Source: an uncultured Campylobacter sp.
GTDB taxonomy: Bacteria; Campylobacterota; Campylobacteria; Campylobacterales; Campylobacteraceae
Reading direction: 5' to 3'
Assembly: GCF_938030685.1 (NCBI RefSeq)
Contig: NZ_CALHHX010000214.1
Span: 1-50,230, forward strand
Length of the DNA stretch: 50,230 nt
The notes beneath the pieces were generated by a model. It searched no databases. It saw only the letters and a list, made by a program, of their open reading frames with translations, and was not told the DNA's origin. The position numbers and the translations under genes are program-made. This document shows positions 33,182-40,731 of the stretch, piece after piece; position 1 is the first letter of the stretch; the number at the start of each line of letters is the position of its first letter.

Positions 33182-33870
33182 GAGAAATTTTAATGAACTC
33201 CGCTTTTTTCGGCGTATTTTTGTGCCTAGGCTCGTTTGAGCTGGGACTTTATCTAAAAAAGCGCTTTAAGCTAACTATTTTCAATCCGCTTCTAATCGGT
33301 ATCGTGCTTACCGTCTGCGTGCTTTTACTCTTTAAAATTCCATACGAAAAATTTAATGCGAGCGCCTCGCACATTAGCTTTTTCTTAACGCCGATTACCG
33401 TCTGTCTAGCTGTGCCGCTATACGAGCAGCTGGCGCTTTTGCGAAGTAATTTTTTAGCTATTTTCGCAGGACTGATTTCGGGTATGATCGCAGGGCTAGG
33501 CAGCATCTATGCGATGTCGGTGATATTTGGGCTAAATCACACAATGTATGTCACGCTACTACCGAAATCTGTCACGGCACCGATCGGTATGGGTATCAGC
33601 GAAAGCTTAGGCGGTATCGTGACGCTAACGGTGGCCTGCATCATCGCTACGGGCATCATCGGTAGCGTATTTGGCGAGGCACTACTTAAAATTTTTGGCA
33701 TCAAAAAGGCGATGGCAAAAGGTATCGCCCTAGGCTGCGCAAGCCATGCGATGGGAACGGCGCGCGCTCTTGAGATCGGTGACGTAGAGGGCGCAATGGC
33801 GTCTTTAGCGATGGCAGTTACGGGACTTCTTACCGTCATCGGTGCCGGTATTTTTGCACATTTCATCTAA
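33178..33870 (+). CDS. lrgB: LrgB/CidB (YohK) family membrane protein
   Basis: This 230-residue protein is full length. It has about six hydrophobic segments and the conserved sequence LLPKSVTAPIGMGISESLGG, then ALGCASHAMGTARALEIGDV, which defines the family. It forms a complex with LrgA in the inner membrane. The ATG overlaps the lrgA stop, and the kinase-like gene begins 9 bases downstream, so the three are very likely one operon. Confidence 0.95.
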   Translation: MREILMNSAFFGVFLCLGSFELGLYLKKRFKLTIFNPLLIGIVLTVCVLLLFKIPYEKFNASASHISFFLTPITVCLAVPLYEQLALLRSNFLAIFAGLISGMIAGLGSIYAMSVIFGLNHTMYVTLLPKSVTAPIGMGISESLGGIVTLTVACIIATGIIGSVFGEALLKIFGIKKAMAKGIALGCASHAMGTARALEIGDVEGAMASLAMAVTGLLTVIGAGIFAHFI

Positions 33871-33879
33871 GGAGAAAAT

Positions 33880-34446
33880 ATGATAATCTCGATCGCTAGA
33901 CAAACGGGCGCAGGCGGGCGCGAAACCGCGCGCAAACTAGCCGAGCGCTTAGGCTACACCTATCTAGCCAAGGCGGATCTGCTCCGCAAAGCAGACGAGC
34001 TTGGCTGCTTCGAGCAGATGTATGAGTTCTACAACGAAATGCCCGTAAATACGCTACTTCAGGCAATCTCGCACAACGAGCTAGCCAATGAGCAGAAGCG
34101 CGATCGTATCGTAGCAATCTACGAAAAGATCGTCTCGGGCGGCAACGTTATAGTGCTTGGGCGCTGCGCCGGGTTTTTCTTGCGCGGACATCCGGATCTG
34201 CTGACGGTATTTTTACGCGCGAGCGATGAGTTTAAGCTCGCTAGATTGGAAAAAGAGGGTCACACCGACGCGCGCGAGTATATGGAGGAAAGCGACGCGG
34301 GCAGGATGAGCTTTCATCAATACTACACCAACCAAGTCTGGGGCGCATCCGCCAACTACAATATCTGCATCGACACATCGTATTGCGGCATCGATAATGC
34401 GGTAAATATCATCGAGTATCTAGTAAAACATCACATTGAAAAATGA
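33880..34446 (+). CDS. Cytidylate kinase-like P-loop protein
   Basis: This 188-residue protein belongs to the cytidylate-kinase-like family. It starts IISIARQTGAGGRETARKLA, a variant P-loop, and has RLGYTYLAKADLL, VIVLGRCAGFFLRGHPDLLT and TNQVWGASANYNICIDTSYC, which covers the usual NMP-kinase-like core. True housekeeping Cmk is a different gene. The substrate of this family is not established to my knowledge. It follows lrgB after 9 bases with GGAG before the ATG, which suggests a role linked to the LrgAB pair. Confidence 0.85.
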   Translation: MIISIARQTGAGGRETARKLAERLGYTYLAKADLLRKADELGCFEQMYEFYNEMPVNTLLQAISHNELANEQKRDRIVAIYEKIVSGGNVIVLGRCAGFFLRGHPDLLTVFLRASDEFKLARLEKEGHTDAREYMEESDAGRMSFHQYYTNQVWGASANYNICIDTSYCGIDNAVNIIEYLVKHHIEK

Positions 34447-34466
34447 TTTGCGCCTAAGAGCATAAA

Positions 34467-34500
34467 AGTGGAATTTATCTTTTCGAAGATGAATTCCACT
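34467..34500. terminator. Stable hairpin with a UUCG tetraloop after the lrgAB-kinase operon
   Basis: AGTGGAATT (34467-34475) pairs with AATTCCACT (34492-34500), a T-G pair follows, then ATCTT pairs with AAGAT around a TTCG loop. This is an unusually stable 15-step stem just after the kinase-like gene. The plus side lacks a T-run, while the minus side has TTTTATG after it. It may protect the 3' end of the plus transcript or act as a terminator for antisense transcription. Confidence 0.55.
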
Positions 34501-34707
34501 TGATCTCGCAAACCCGCCCTATTTCTATCGTAATTTAAAATTTACATCTCTTTCAGCTTGAATTCCATTTATAAATGACGCATTTAGCTGTATTATAAAG
34601 TCTCTCGTTCAATGCGACATTAAATTCTAAACCGCGCCTACTCACCGAAAATCAGCAAAATTTAGCTAAAATTTGACGAAATTTAAATCCAAATTTAAGG
34701 AGATAAG

Positions 34708-36102
34708 ATGCAAAGCAAAGCCCATCTATGCCCAAAATGCGGCGAAAACACGATATATTTCGACGGCATTTGCCACTCGTGTCGCCAAAGGCAGAGGCGG
34801 GAGGAGATTTTAAACCTAAGCGCGGACGAAGTGGAGGCGATGATCCTAAAAATCGTAGACCGAATCGACGAGATCGAAAAATGGGATGAGATTTACAACG
34901 ATTTTTGGGCGCTTTTTAGCCTGCTGGATATCCACGATCCAAGGATCGCGCGAGCTGCGGCGGCGAAGCAGATCTACTATCCGCCCGAACTCTACTTCGG
35001 CGCGCCTAAGGACGTAAGAGACGCGCTCATAGCAAAACTAGACTCGCTACAAGATAACTCCAAAAACACTCTAAACGACCTTCTGTGCTCGCTTGCGTGG
35101 CAGGGCGACGAGCAGACGACGCGGCTTTTTTACGAGCTGTATCAAAACCCGAAGCCGTGGCGCCAAAAGCTCTACGCGGGCACTGAAATTTACGCGCAAA
35201 TCGGCGGTTGGAGCTTTGATCGGATGGGCGAGCGAAAATCGCTCGTTTTTGATAAATGCCTCACAGCAGTGCGCGTAAAAGATAGCGCGGAGAAAAACGG
35301 CGAGCGTGCGAGCGGGCTCGGAGATGAAAGCGCGAGCGAAATTTTAAATTTCAAAGGCGGCGCGAGCGGCGCAAATTCCGAACAAAATGCGCAAAAAGAC
35401 GCGAGCGAAATTTCAAATTTATACGCGGGCGCGCAGAGTGCTCGCACAGGCATGGGCGAAGACGCGATCTTGCGGAACGAGCGCGCAAATTTCAAATCAG
35501 ACGCGCAAAAAGACGCTAGCAGCGGTTTAAATTTAAGCGAAAATGCAAAGAACGCCAGCTGCGAAGGCGCGAACCAAAACGCGGATGAGCCCGTACGTAT
35601 CGGCAGACCTACGGGGCAAAAGTGCGAGTTTTGCGGCTGCGAGATGCTCGATATGCTGCGTCTAAAAGCATCTGAACCGCGGCTTGCGTTTCTAAATTTA
35701 AAGCACGACGCGATCTTTCGCTGCTGCCCGACCTGCGTCGGTTCGGTAATATATTTTTGCAAATGCGGCGCGGACGGCGAGCCGCAGATGCGCTGCGAGG
35801 GCGAAGGGATGGAGAAGAGCTACTTTTCGCAGCAGGATATGGCGCGGCTGAGCGGTATGAAATTTAAGCTAGGCGGCGAAGTATCGCCCTTTTACGGCTG
35901 CTTTAGCGAGCTTGACGTGACCGTGGGCGGCTATCCGCAGTGGGTGCAGGACGCCGAGTACCTAGCCTGCCCTAGCTGCGGCGGGACGATGAAGCATCTA
36001 GCGCAGATCCCATTCGGCGAGCTGGTGCAGGGCGAGGGGGTCATATATGTGCAGATCTGCGAGAAATGCGAGGTTTTAGGCGGCTGCTTTCAGTGCACGT
36101 GA
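34708..36102 (+). CDS. Multi-zinc-ribbon protein with a DUF1963-like C-terminus and a low-complexity insert
   Basis: This 464-residue protein starts with CPKCGENTIYFDGICHSC (zinc ribbon). A helical region follows (about 30-195), then a second metal-binding region CEFCGCEM, CCPTCVG and CKCGADG. The C-terminus reads VGGYPQWVQDAEYLACPSCG, then GTMKHLAQIPFGE and CEKCEVLGGCFQCT. That last part resembles the YwqG/DUF1963 ending, a resemblance I give from memory. Residues about 195-295 are Ala/Asn/Ser/Glu-rich with imperfect internal repeats (NAQKDASEISNL, DAQKDASSGLNL). An AAGGAGATAAG site precedes the ATG. Function unknown; a role in protein or nucleic-acid binding would be a guess. Confidence 0.8.
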   Translation: MQSKAHLCPKCGENTIYFDGICHSCRQRQRREEILNLSADEVEAMILKIVDRIDEIEKWDEIYNDFWALFSLLDIHDPRIARAAAAKQIYYPPELYFGAPKDVRDALIAKLDSLQDNSKNTLNDLLCSLAWQGDEQTTRLFYELYQNPKPWRQKLYAGTEIYAQIGGWSFDRMGERKSLVFDKCLTAVRVKDSAEKNGERASGLGDESASEILNFKGGASGANSEQNAQKDASEISNLYAGAQSARTGMGEDAILRNERANFKSDAQKDASSGLNLSENAKNASCEGANQNADEPVRIGRPTGQKCEFCGCEMLDMLRLKASEPRLAFLNLKHDAIFRCCPTCVGSVIYFCKCGADGEPQMRCEGEGMEKSYFSQQDMARLSGMKFKLGGEVSPFYGCFSELDVTVGGYPQWVQDAEYLACPSCGGTMKHLAQIPFGELVQGEGVIYVQICEKCEVLGGCFQCT

Positions 36103-36118
36103 GGGTAAAATCAAAATT

Positions 36119-36393
36119 TTAGCTAAAGCGCGTCAAATTGCATTTAAAGATGGATAGAATTATAATGCTGTCCTTTTTGATCTGAAAAGGTACCACATAG
36201 CTTTTAAAGATCATCTCTCTGATGTCGTTTCTGTTTTGTTTTAATTTTTTCTAAAGCGATACGGCATAAAGGGGATTTTCTCGATCTTGAGCTCGCGCAT
36301 AAAATCATCAGCCCGAGCTTCGCTGTGCAAAGCTATAAAATTAGCGATATTTTCGAGTTCGCTCACGAAATTTTCAGAGTATAAAATTACCAC
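36119..36393 (-). pseudogene. RelE/ParE-family toxin gene, frameshifted in a poly-A tract
   Basis: A GTG at 36393 opens a frame VVILYSENFVSELENIANFI to PFMPYRFRKN, 50 residues, which stops at a TAA at 36243-36241. In another frame just beyond lies the missing end of a RelE/ParE toxin, NDIREMIFKSYVVPFQIKKD then SIIILSIFKCN, to a stop at 36121-36119. One extra A in the run of six A (T on the plus strand, 36245-36250) would join them into a normal 91-residue toxin. The start overlaps the last codons of the antitoxin by 7 bases, as in typical type II pairs. It may be inactive, phase variable or a sequencing error. Confidence 0.75.
36245..36250. repeat. Homopolymer T6 at the toxin frameshift
   Basis: A run of six T (six A in the coding strand) stands exactly where the toxin reading frame breaks. 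A seven-base run would restore the full toxin, so this is the probable site of slippage or error. Confidence 0.7.
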
Positions 36394-36614
36394 GCGAGCC
36401 CTTTTTCGGCTAACCTTTCTTTTATCTCATCATCGTTATAAAGCTTCAATTCGCCTTTGTCCGATCGATCTATTATCTCGTCGAGCTTTTTTTGATCGGA
36501 TTCGCTTAGCATAGGCTCGTCGCAAACTATAGTTGCCGTCGGATCAAGTAGCAGCAAAGCCTTTATAGCTTTTATGGTATTATCGTTTTGTGTTTTTATA
36601 TTGATCGTCGCCAT
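36387..36614 (-). CDS. Type II antitoxin, RelB-like, next to a RelE/ParE toxin
   Basis: This 75-residue acidic protein starts ATINIKTQNDNTIKAIKALL and has a C-terminal helix-rich segment ending DDEIKERLAEKGLAW. The size, the N-terminal ribbon-like start and the acidic tail fit RelB/Phd-like antitoxins, which bind their operator and neutralise the toxin. An AAGGAGCTAAG site precedes the ATG. The toxin gene starts inside its last codons on the same strand, which is the strongest evidence for the assignment. It is intact although the toxin is frameshifted. Confidence 0.75.
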   Translation of the reverse strand: MATINIKTQNDNTIKAIKALLLLDPTATIVCDEPMLSESDQKKLDEIIDRSDKGELKLYNDDEIKERLAEKGLAW

Positions 36615-36736
36615 CTTAGCTCCTTTGCGTTTTATTTTACTAAAAAATTTTTAAAATGCAGCTTTCGTAAAATTTTAAAATAGCTTCATGCTGCCTAAAT
36701 TTGATTAAAAGGAATTTACGGGTTATTGGCTTGGGT

Positions 36737-36752
36737 AAAAAAAAGGGGGGGG
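36737..36752. repeat. A8G8 homopolymer tract
   Basis: Eight A are followed by eight G (poly-C/poly-T on the minus strand). In Campylobacter, poly-G runs of about 8-11 are typical sites of slipped-strand phase variation. This one is intergenic: after the ankyrin gene and about 120 bases before the antitoxin start on the minus strand, so it could alter promoter spacing. Confidence 0.7.
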
Positions 36753-36821
36753 CACAGGGCGCAGGCTAAATTTTGATTTACAGCCAAATTTAGCCCGCCC
36801 GCATAGGCTGTAAAACGCTAT

Positions 36822-37247
36822 CTACTCGCTAAGCGCCTCCGCGACGTGATCCCAGCCGAGCGCTCTAGCATAATCAAGCGCGGTTTTGCCGTGGATATTT
36901 TTAGCGTTTTTATCCGCACCCTTAGCGAGCAAAAGCTCAACTCTCGTCAGATTGCCCGCGATCGCCTCGTGGTGCAGCATCGTGTAGCTCTCATCGTCCG
37001 TGCGCGTGATCTCGTCCGGATACCCGCGCAAAAACTCCTCGAAATTTTTCTTCGTATTGACGCTCATCGGGTGCTCGGTTAAATTTTGCGGATGTTCCTG
37101 CTGTTCATACGCCACCAGCACGACGTCAGGATCGCCGAAATTTAACCCCCACGCCTCGTCGTGCTCGGCGCGCTCGCTCTGGCTCATAGCTTTGCGCATC
37201 GCCTGCACGCTAAAGCCGCCGTAGGTCTTGCCCTCTATCGCAAACAT
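36822..37247 (-). CDS. C-terminal fragment of a DUF2314-ankyrin protein
   Basis: This 141-codon frame starts at an ATG (37247) that is only an internal methionine of a longer protein. Its beginning, FAIEGKTYGGFSVQAMRKAM, is the end of a DUF2314 domain whose first part is in the fragment upstream in the same frame, before a TAG at 37262-37260. After about residue 60 come ankyrin-type repeats: TMLHHEAIAGNLTRVELLLA and KNIHGKTALDYARALGWDHV. Ankyrins bind other proteins. Translation of this half alone would lack a ribosome-binding site, so it may not be expressed. Confidence 0.65.
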   Translation of the reverse strand: MFAIEGKTYGGFSVQAMRKAMSQSERAEHDEAWGLNFGDPDVVLVAYEQQEHPQNLTEHPMSVNTKKNFEEFLRGYPDEITRTDDESYTMLHHEAIAGNLTRVELLLAKGADKNAKNIHGKTALDYARALGWDHVAEALSE

Positions 37248-37259
37248 CCAGTCGCTGAT

Positions 37260-37673
37260 CTACTCTAGCGGCACCGCGACTTCGTCGCCGTTTTTGACGT
37301 TGCTTAGCACGTTCGGGTCGTTTACGAGCACGCCGCAAACGCGCTCGCCGTCAAAATACACGTCGTTTACCCACATATGCTCGACCTCGGTGCTGCCGTT
37401 TAGCTCTTGCGAAAAGGCGACCTTGACGCAGGCAAAGCTAAGCGCGGGGACGATGCGGAGACGCTCCCAGTACAGCTCGCGCCAGAAGTAGCGAAAGCTC
37501 TTTCGCGTCTGCTCGAATGCTTTTAGCATTGCCTCATCTTCGCCGTCGGCATAAAACACGGGCTCGCTCTCTTTTGCGTCTTTTGCTGCGGCGTTTCCGC
37601 CTTGCGCGCCCTTGCTATCGTCATTTTTCGAGCCAACGTCATCGCCGCCGAATAGTTTTTTAAACAGTCCCAT
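37260..37673 (-). CDS. N-terminal fragment of a DUF2314-ankyrin protein
   Basis: This 137-residue frame starts MGLFKKLFGGDDVGSKNDD behind a GGAG site. It has a low-complexity linker, then a DUF2314-like domain: TRKSFRYFWRELYWERLRIV and EHMWVNDVYFDGERVCGVLV. It stops at a TAG where the family normally continues with a DWM motif; the next codons in the same frame indeed read ISDWMFAIEGK. A single base change, for example CAG to TAG, therefore cuts the gene in two. The function of DUF2314 is unknown to me. The N-terminal MGLF also opens the divergent gene at 37872. Confidence 0.75.
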   Translation of the reverse strand: MGLFKKLFGGDDVGSKNDDSKGAQGGNAAAKDAKESEPVFYADGEDEAMLKAFEQTRKSFRYFWRELYWERLRIVPALSFACVKVAFSQELNGSTEVEHMWVNDVYFDGERVCGVLVNDPNVLSNVKNGDEVAVPLE

Positions 37674-37871
37674 TTGCTCCCCTTAAATTTAGTTGAGATT
37701 CGTATTGTATTTTAAATTTACTTTCATTTGCCTGATTAAAATAGCGGGCAAAATTTCACCGCGCGAGCCGTATAGCGGAGCGCAGAAGAGCAGGGCGGTC
37801 TTACGGCTTGAGCTCCGCGCCCGTGCAAAAATTAGCTATAATTGCGTTTAAATTTAATTAAAGGAGAGATT

Positions 37872-38930
37872 ATGGGGCTATTCGGTTTGGGCAAAAAAGC
37901 TGAAAAAGCGCAAATCCCAAGTACGTTTGCCGGCAGGGTGGATAAATTTTGGGCGGAATTTAGCGGCGTGATAGATGAGATCAAGGCCGATCTGGCGGCG
38001 GAAGAGTTTGAAAAGGCGATGCAAAAGACTGACGAGAAGCTTCGTATCTGCCTTGCCGAACCCTATTTTATGACGGGGCTCGCGGGCGATAAGCTCGATC
38101 TAGTGCTAACTCCAGAGGGTATGAGGCACCGATTATTTTGGCTAAGCTTTATCAAAAACGCTATGCCTAAGCAGCTCGAGGGCAGAATGCGCTGCACGCT
38201 CGGAAAGCCGCGTGCGCCGCGAGGTATCGGCGGACTTGAGATGTACGACACGCGCGTAAGCGCCGAGGAGTCGATGATCTACGCGCAGTTTAACGAAAGC
38301 GACGTGGATATTAAAATTTACAACGAAAACCTAGCGGCTCTGCTCGCGCAGGACGAGGGCAAAGCGGGCAATCTAAGTTTCATCCTACTTGATAACATCA
38401 TCGGCGAGACGACGGTCATTAACACTTTGGGCATGCTTGAAGTGCTTGATAAGCCGCAGGAAAACGGCGTGCCGCTAAGCGAATTTGCCGATCTGGTCGA
38501 TGAGAAATTCGGCGAAAAAGCCGCGCGCGAACCGCTAAAGAATTTTTTCAGCTATGAGATACAGCCGCGCGGTAGCGAGGTGCGCGAGGACGTGATCGTG
38601 GGCACCACCTGCCTAACGGCCATCGTAAATCAGTACCTAAACGGCGAGCGCGACATCTACAACGAAGCCTTCGAGCTCGGTATCAAATTTTGCTTTCTTA
38701 GCATTGATAACGGCGGCGACGTGCAGGCGGGCTTTGATCTGCGAAACAAGATCGAGGACGAGGAGCTAGAAAGCTGCAGCTCATTTCTAGAGATAATCGG
38801 CGGCGCAACCGGACAGAGACACGCATACATCGATCTTATCTGCTATGACGAGGAGAAATTGAAAGAAAAGGTAAGCGAGCTTTGCAAAAAATATGGCGCG
38901 AATATACAAATCCACGACTTTAAGCGGTAG
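37872..38930 (+). CDS. Conserved-looking cytoplasmic protein of unknown function
   Basis: This 352-residue protein starts MGLFGLGKKAEKAQ behind an AAAGGAGAG site; I prefer this ATG to an in-frame TTG 30 bases upstream. No signal peptide or membrane segment is visible. It reads as a mixed alpha-beta protein with segments FMTGLAGDKLDLVLTPEG, SFILLDNIIGETTVINTLGM and RHAYIDLICYDEEKLKEKVS. I do not recognise a family. It is divergent from the DUF2314-ankyrin gene, whose product shares the MGLF start, so the two may belong to one accessory module. Confidence 0.75.
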   Translation: MGLFGLGKKAEKAQIPSTFAGRVDKFWAEFSGVIDEIKADLAAEEFEKAMQKTDEKLRICLAEPYFMTGLAGDKLDLVLTPEGMRHRLFWLSFIKNAMPKQLEGRMRCTLGKPRAPRGIGGLEMYDTRVSAEESMIYAQFNESDVDIKIYNENLAALLAQDEGKAGNLSFILLDNIIGETTVINTLGMLEVLDKPQENGVPLSEFADLVDEKFGEKAAREPLKNFFSYEIQPRGSEVREDVIVGTTCLTAIVNQYLNGERDIYNEAFELGIKFCFLSIDNGGDVQAGFDLRNKIEDEELESCSSFLEIIGGATGQRHAYIDLICYDEEKLKEKVSELCKKYGANIQIHDFKR

Positions 38931-38950
38931 CGACTTTGGTTTTTACCGCT
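38923..38950 (+). terminator. Hairpin at the end of the 37872 gene
   Basis: AGCGGTA (38923-38929) pairs with TACCGCT (38944-38950) around a loop that contains a T-rich run. The stem includes the stop codon of the upstream gene. The T-run lies in the loop and not behind the stem, so the terminator assignment is weak. Confidence 0.4.
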
Positions 38951-39594
38951 ACTAAAATTTGCGACTTAAGCGGTAGGCCTCTGTTTTTGCGGCAGATAAA
39001 TTTAAAATTTTGCGCCATCGCAGAAAATAAATTTTAAAACTCTACGCCGCCGCGTAAAATAAATTTAAAATTTGCCGCGCCGCACGCTTTTCGTTCGGTT
39101 TTGTCGTTCCGCTGATACGCGCTAAATTTGATCAAATTGCAAGCTTGCGGTGCAAATTATAGTGGCGCGATTTAGGATTTTGTTTATGCACGTGATTCGC
39201 TTGCAATGTAGATCAGCGTGGGCGTTTTTTATAAAATATACACACCGCTTGCAAATTTCACGCGCTGTGCCTGTTCGCATACATAGCTCGCTACGTAGAA
39301 TTTTTATCGGCCACAATAATCCTCAGCGCGAGATTTGTTAAGATTTAAGCACCAACGCATAATTTGATAAAATTTTAGAAGCGGACACGCAATAAATTCC
39401 AAGAAAAAAACCAAGCACGAAAGAATTCTAATGAAATTTTGCAAAATGCTCTTTGGTAGAATTTATAAAAATTATAAAGATTTGACTCGGACAAATTTTA
39501 AAATTCTATAAAAAGCGGGTTTTATAAAAATCTTGCCAAGCCATGAAATTTCAAGAAAATTCCACAGAATTCCGATAAGTTTTTTGAAATTTTA
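38951..39594. other. Intergenic region without recognised genes
   Basis: About 640 bases lie between a plus-strand gene and the end of folP. Short open frames near 39120-39340 on both strands lack ribosome-binding sites and homology that I can see. The first part contains AAATTTAAAATTT-type words separated by GC-rich spacers, like the gap after uppS, and the last 250 bases are AT-rich. I see no RNA gene. Confidence 0.4.
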
Positions 39595-40731
39595 CTATAG
39601 CAGAATCCGATCCATCGCGCGCATTAGATTTAGCATTTGAGCGTGTTCGAAAACGTCGTGCGTGCGGATGATCGCGGCGCCGTTTAAAGCGGCGATTTGG
39701 TGCAGATACAGCGAGCCTGCGAGCCTATCCGCGACCGCAGAGGGGCTGTAAAAATCGATAACGCTCTTTCTGCTCGCGCCCACGAGCAGCGGGCAGCCGA
39801 AGTGCAAGAAATGCTGCAAATTTTTAATCAGCACCAAATTTTGCTCGGCGGTCTTGCCAAAGCCGATGCCCACGTCAAGGATGATCTTTTTAAGTCCCTC
39901 GCTTCGCAGCCGCTGCAAATTTTGCGCAAAAAATTCATCTATCTCGCCCATCAGATCGTCATATTTTGGTGCAAGCTGCATATTTTGCGGCTTTCCCTGC
40001 ATGTGCATCAGCACGTAAGCGGCGTTGTAGCGAAGTGCAAGCGGTGCGAGAGCGAGGTTTGCGCTGATGTCGTTAATGATACTAAAGCCCCGATCTAGCG
40101 CAAATTCCAAACAATACTCATCGAAGCTATCGAGGCTAAATTTAGCCCTTTCGTGTAGACGCAGGCGGTAAATTTCGCTCAGCACGTCCTTTATACGCGC
40201 AAACTCCTCATCCCTGCCGCAGTACCGGCTGCCTGGGCGCGAGCTCACGCCACCGATGTCGATGATAGCGGCGCCTTGCTCAATCATCTTTTCGATCTTA
40301 TTGGTCGCCTCTTTTAGGTTTGCCGCGCGGCTTGCGGGATTGAAGCTATCGGAGTTGATATTGACGACGCCCATTATTTCGCAGCTTTGCGGCTTAGCAA
40401 ATTTCTCGCTTAGAAATTTCGCGACCTCTTTTAACCCAAAATCCTGCAGCACTTCCTTCTGCGCTAAAACCTCAATCTGGCGATCGTTTGCGATTAAAAC
40501 CGCATCCGTATCGTCGCGCCCCAGGATCACCCCTTCGTTACATGCAAGCTCGGCGCCGATACTAAGGGCGTCTTGTTTTAAAATATTCGCCGCTGGCGCT
40601 CGCAGATCTTTTAGATAGAAAAAGTTTAGCCGCGATTTTTTCTGCATTATCGCCCGCCCCGCATTTCGCACGCCGATACGCTCGCAAATCAGCGCGAAAT
40701 CGGCATCGTTTGAAATTTTATAAATTTTCAT
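39595..40731 (-). CDS. folP: Dihydropteroate synthase
   Basis: FolP joins p-aminobenzoate to a pterin diphosphate in folate synthesis. The signature MGVVNINSDSFNPASRAAN sits near residue 121, followed by IIDIGGVSSRPGS, INDISANLALAPLA, ILDVGIGFGKT and LLVGASRKSVIDFYSPS, which cover the substrate loops of the TIM barrel. The first roughly 115 residues precede the canonical domain, as in other Campylobacter FolP proteins of about 380 residues. Its start overlaps the holB' gene by 4 bases. It is the last gene of the lysC-hobA-holB'-folP operon. Confidence 0.95.
   Translation of the reverse strand: MKIYKISNDADFALICERIGVRNAGRAIMQKKSRLNFFYLKDLRAPAANILKQDALSIGAELACNEGVILGRDDTDAVLIANDRQIEVLAQKEVLQDFGLKEVAKFLSEKFAKPQSCEIMGVVNINSDSFNPASRAANLKEATNKIEKMIEQGAAIIDIGGVSSRPGSRYCGRDEEFARIKDVLSEIYRLRLHERAKFSLDSFDEYCLEFALDRGFSIINDISANLALAPLALRYNAAYVLMHMQGKPQNMQLAPKYDDLMGEIDEFFAQNLQRLRSEGLKKIILDVGIGFGKTAEQNLVLIKNLQHFLHFGCPLLVGASRKSVIDFYSPSAVADRLAGSLYLHQIAALNGAAIIRTHDVFEHAQMLNLMRAMDRILL

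Noticed and set aside
35190..35762. 190-codon minus-strand frame opposite the zinc-ribbon protein
   Set aside because: It is the shadow of the insert and lacks start signals and homology.
36287..36514. 75-codon plus-strand frame opposite the toxin-antitoxin genes
   Set aside because: The minus strand holds a better supported antitoxin and toxin in the same place.
36737..36752. Coding phase-variable gene at the A8G8 tract
   Set aside because: No open frame with convincing sequence crosses the tract in either direction.
39122..39341. Two overlapping opposite frames of about 63 codons
   Set aside because: Neither has a ribosome-binding site or recognisable sequence; probably chance.
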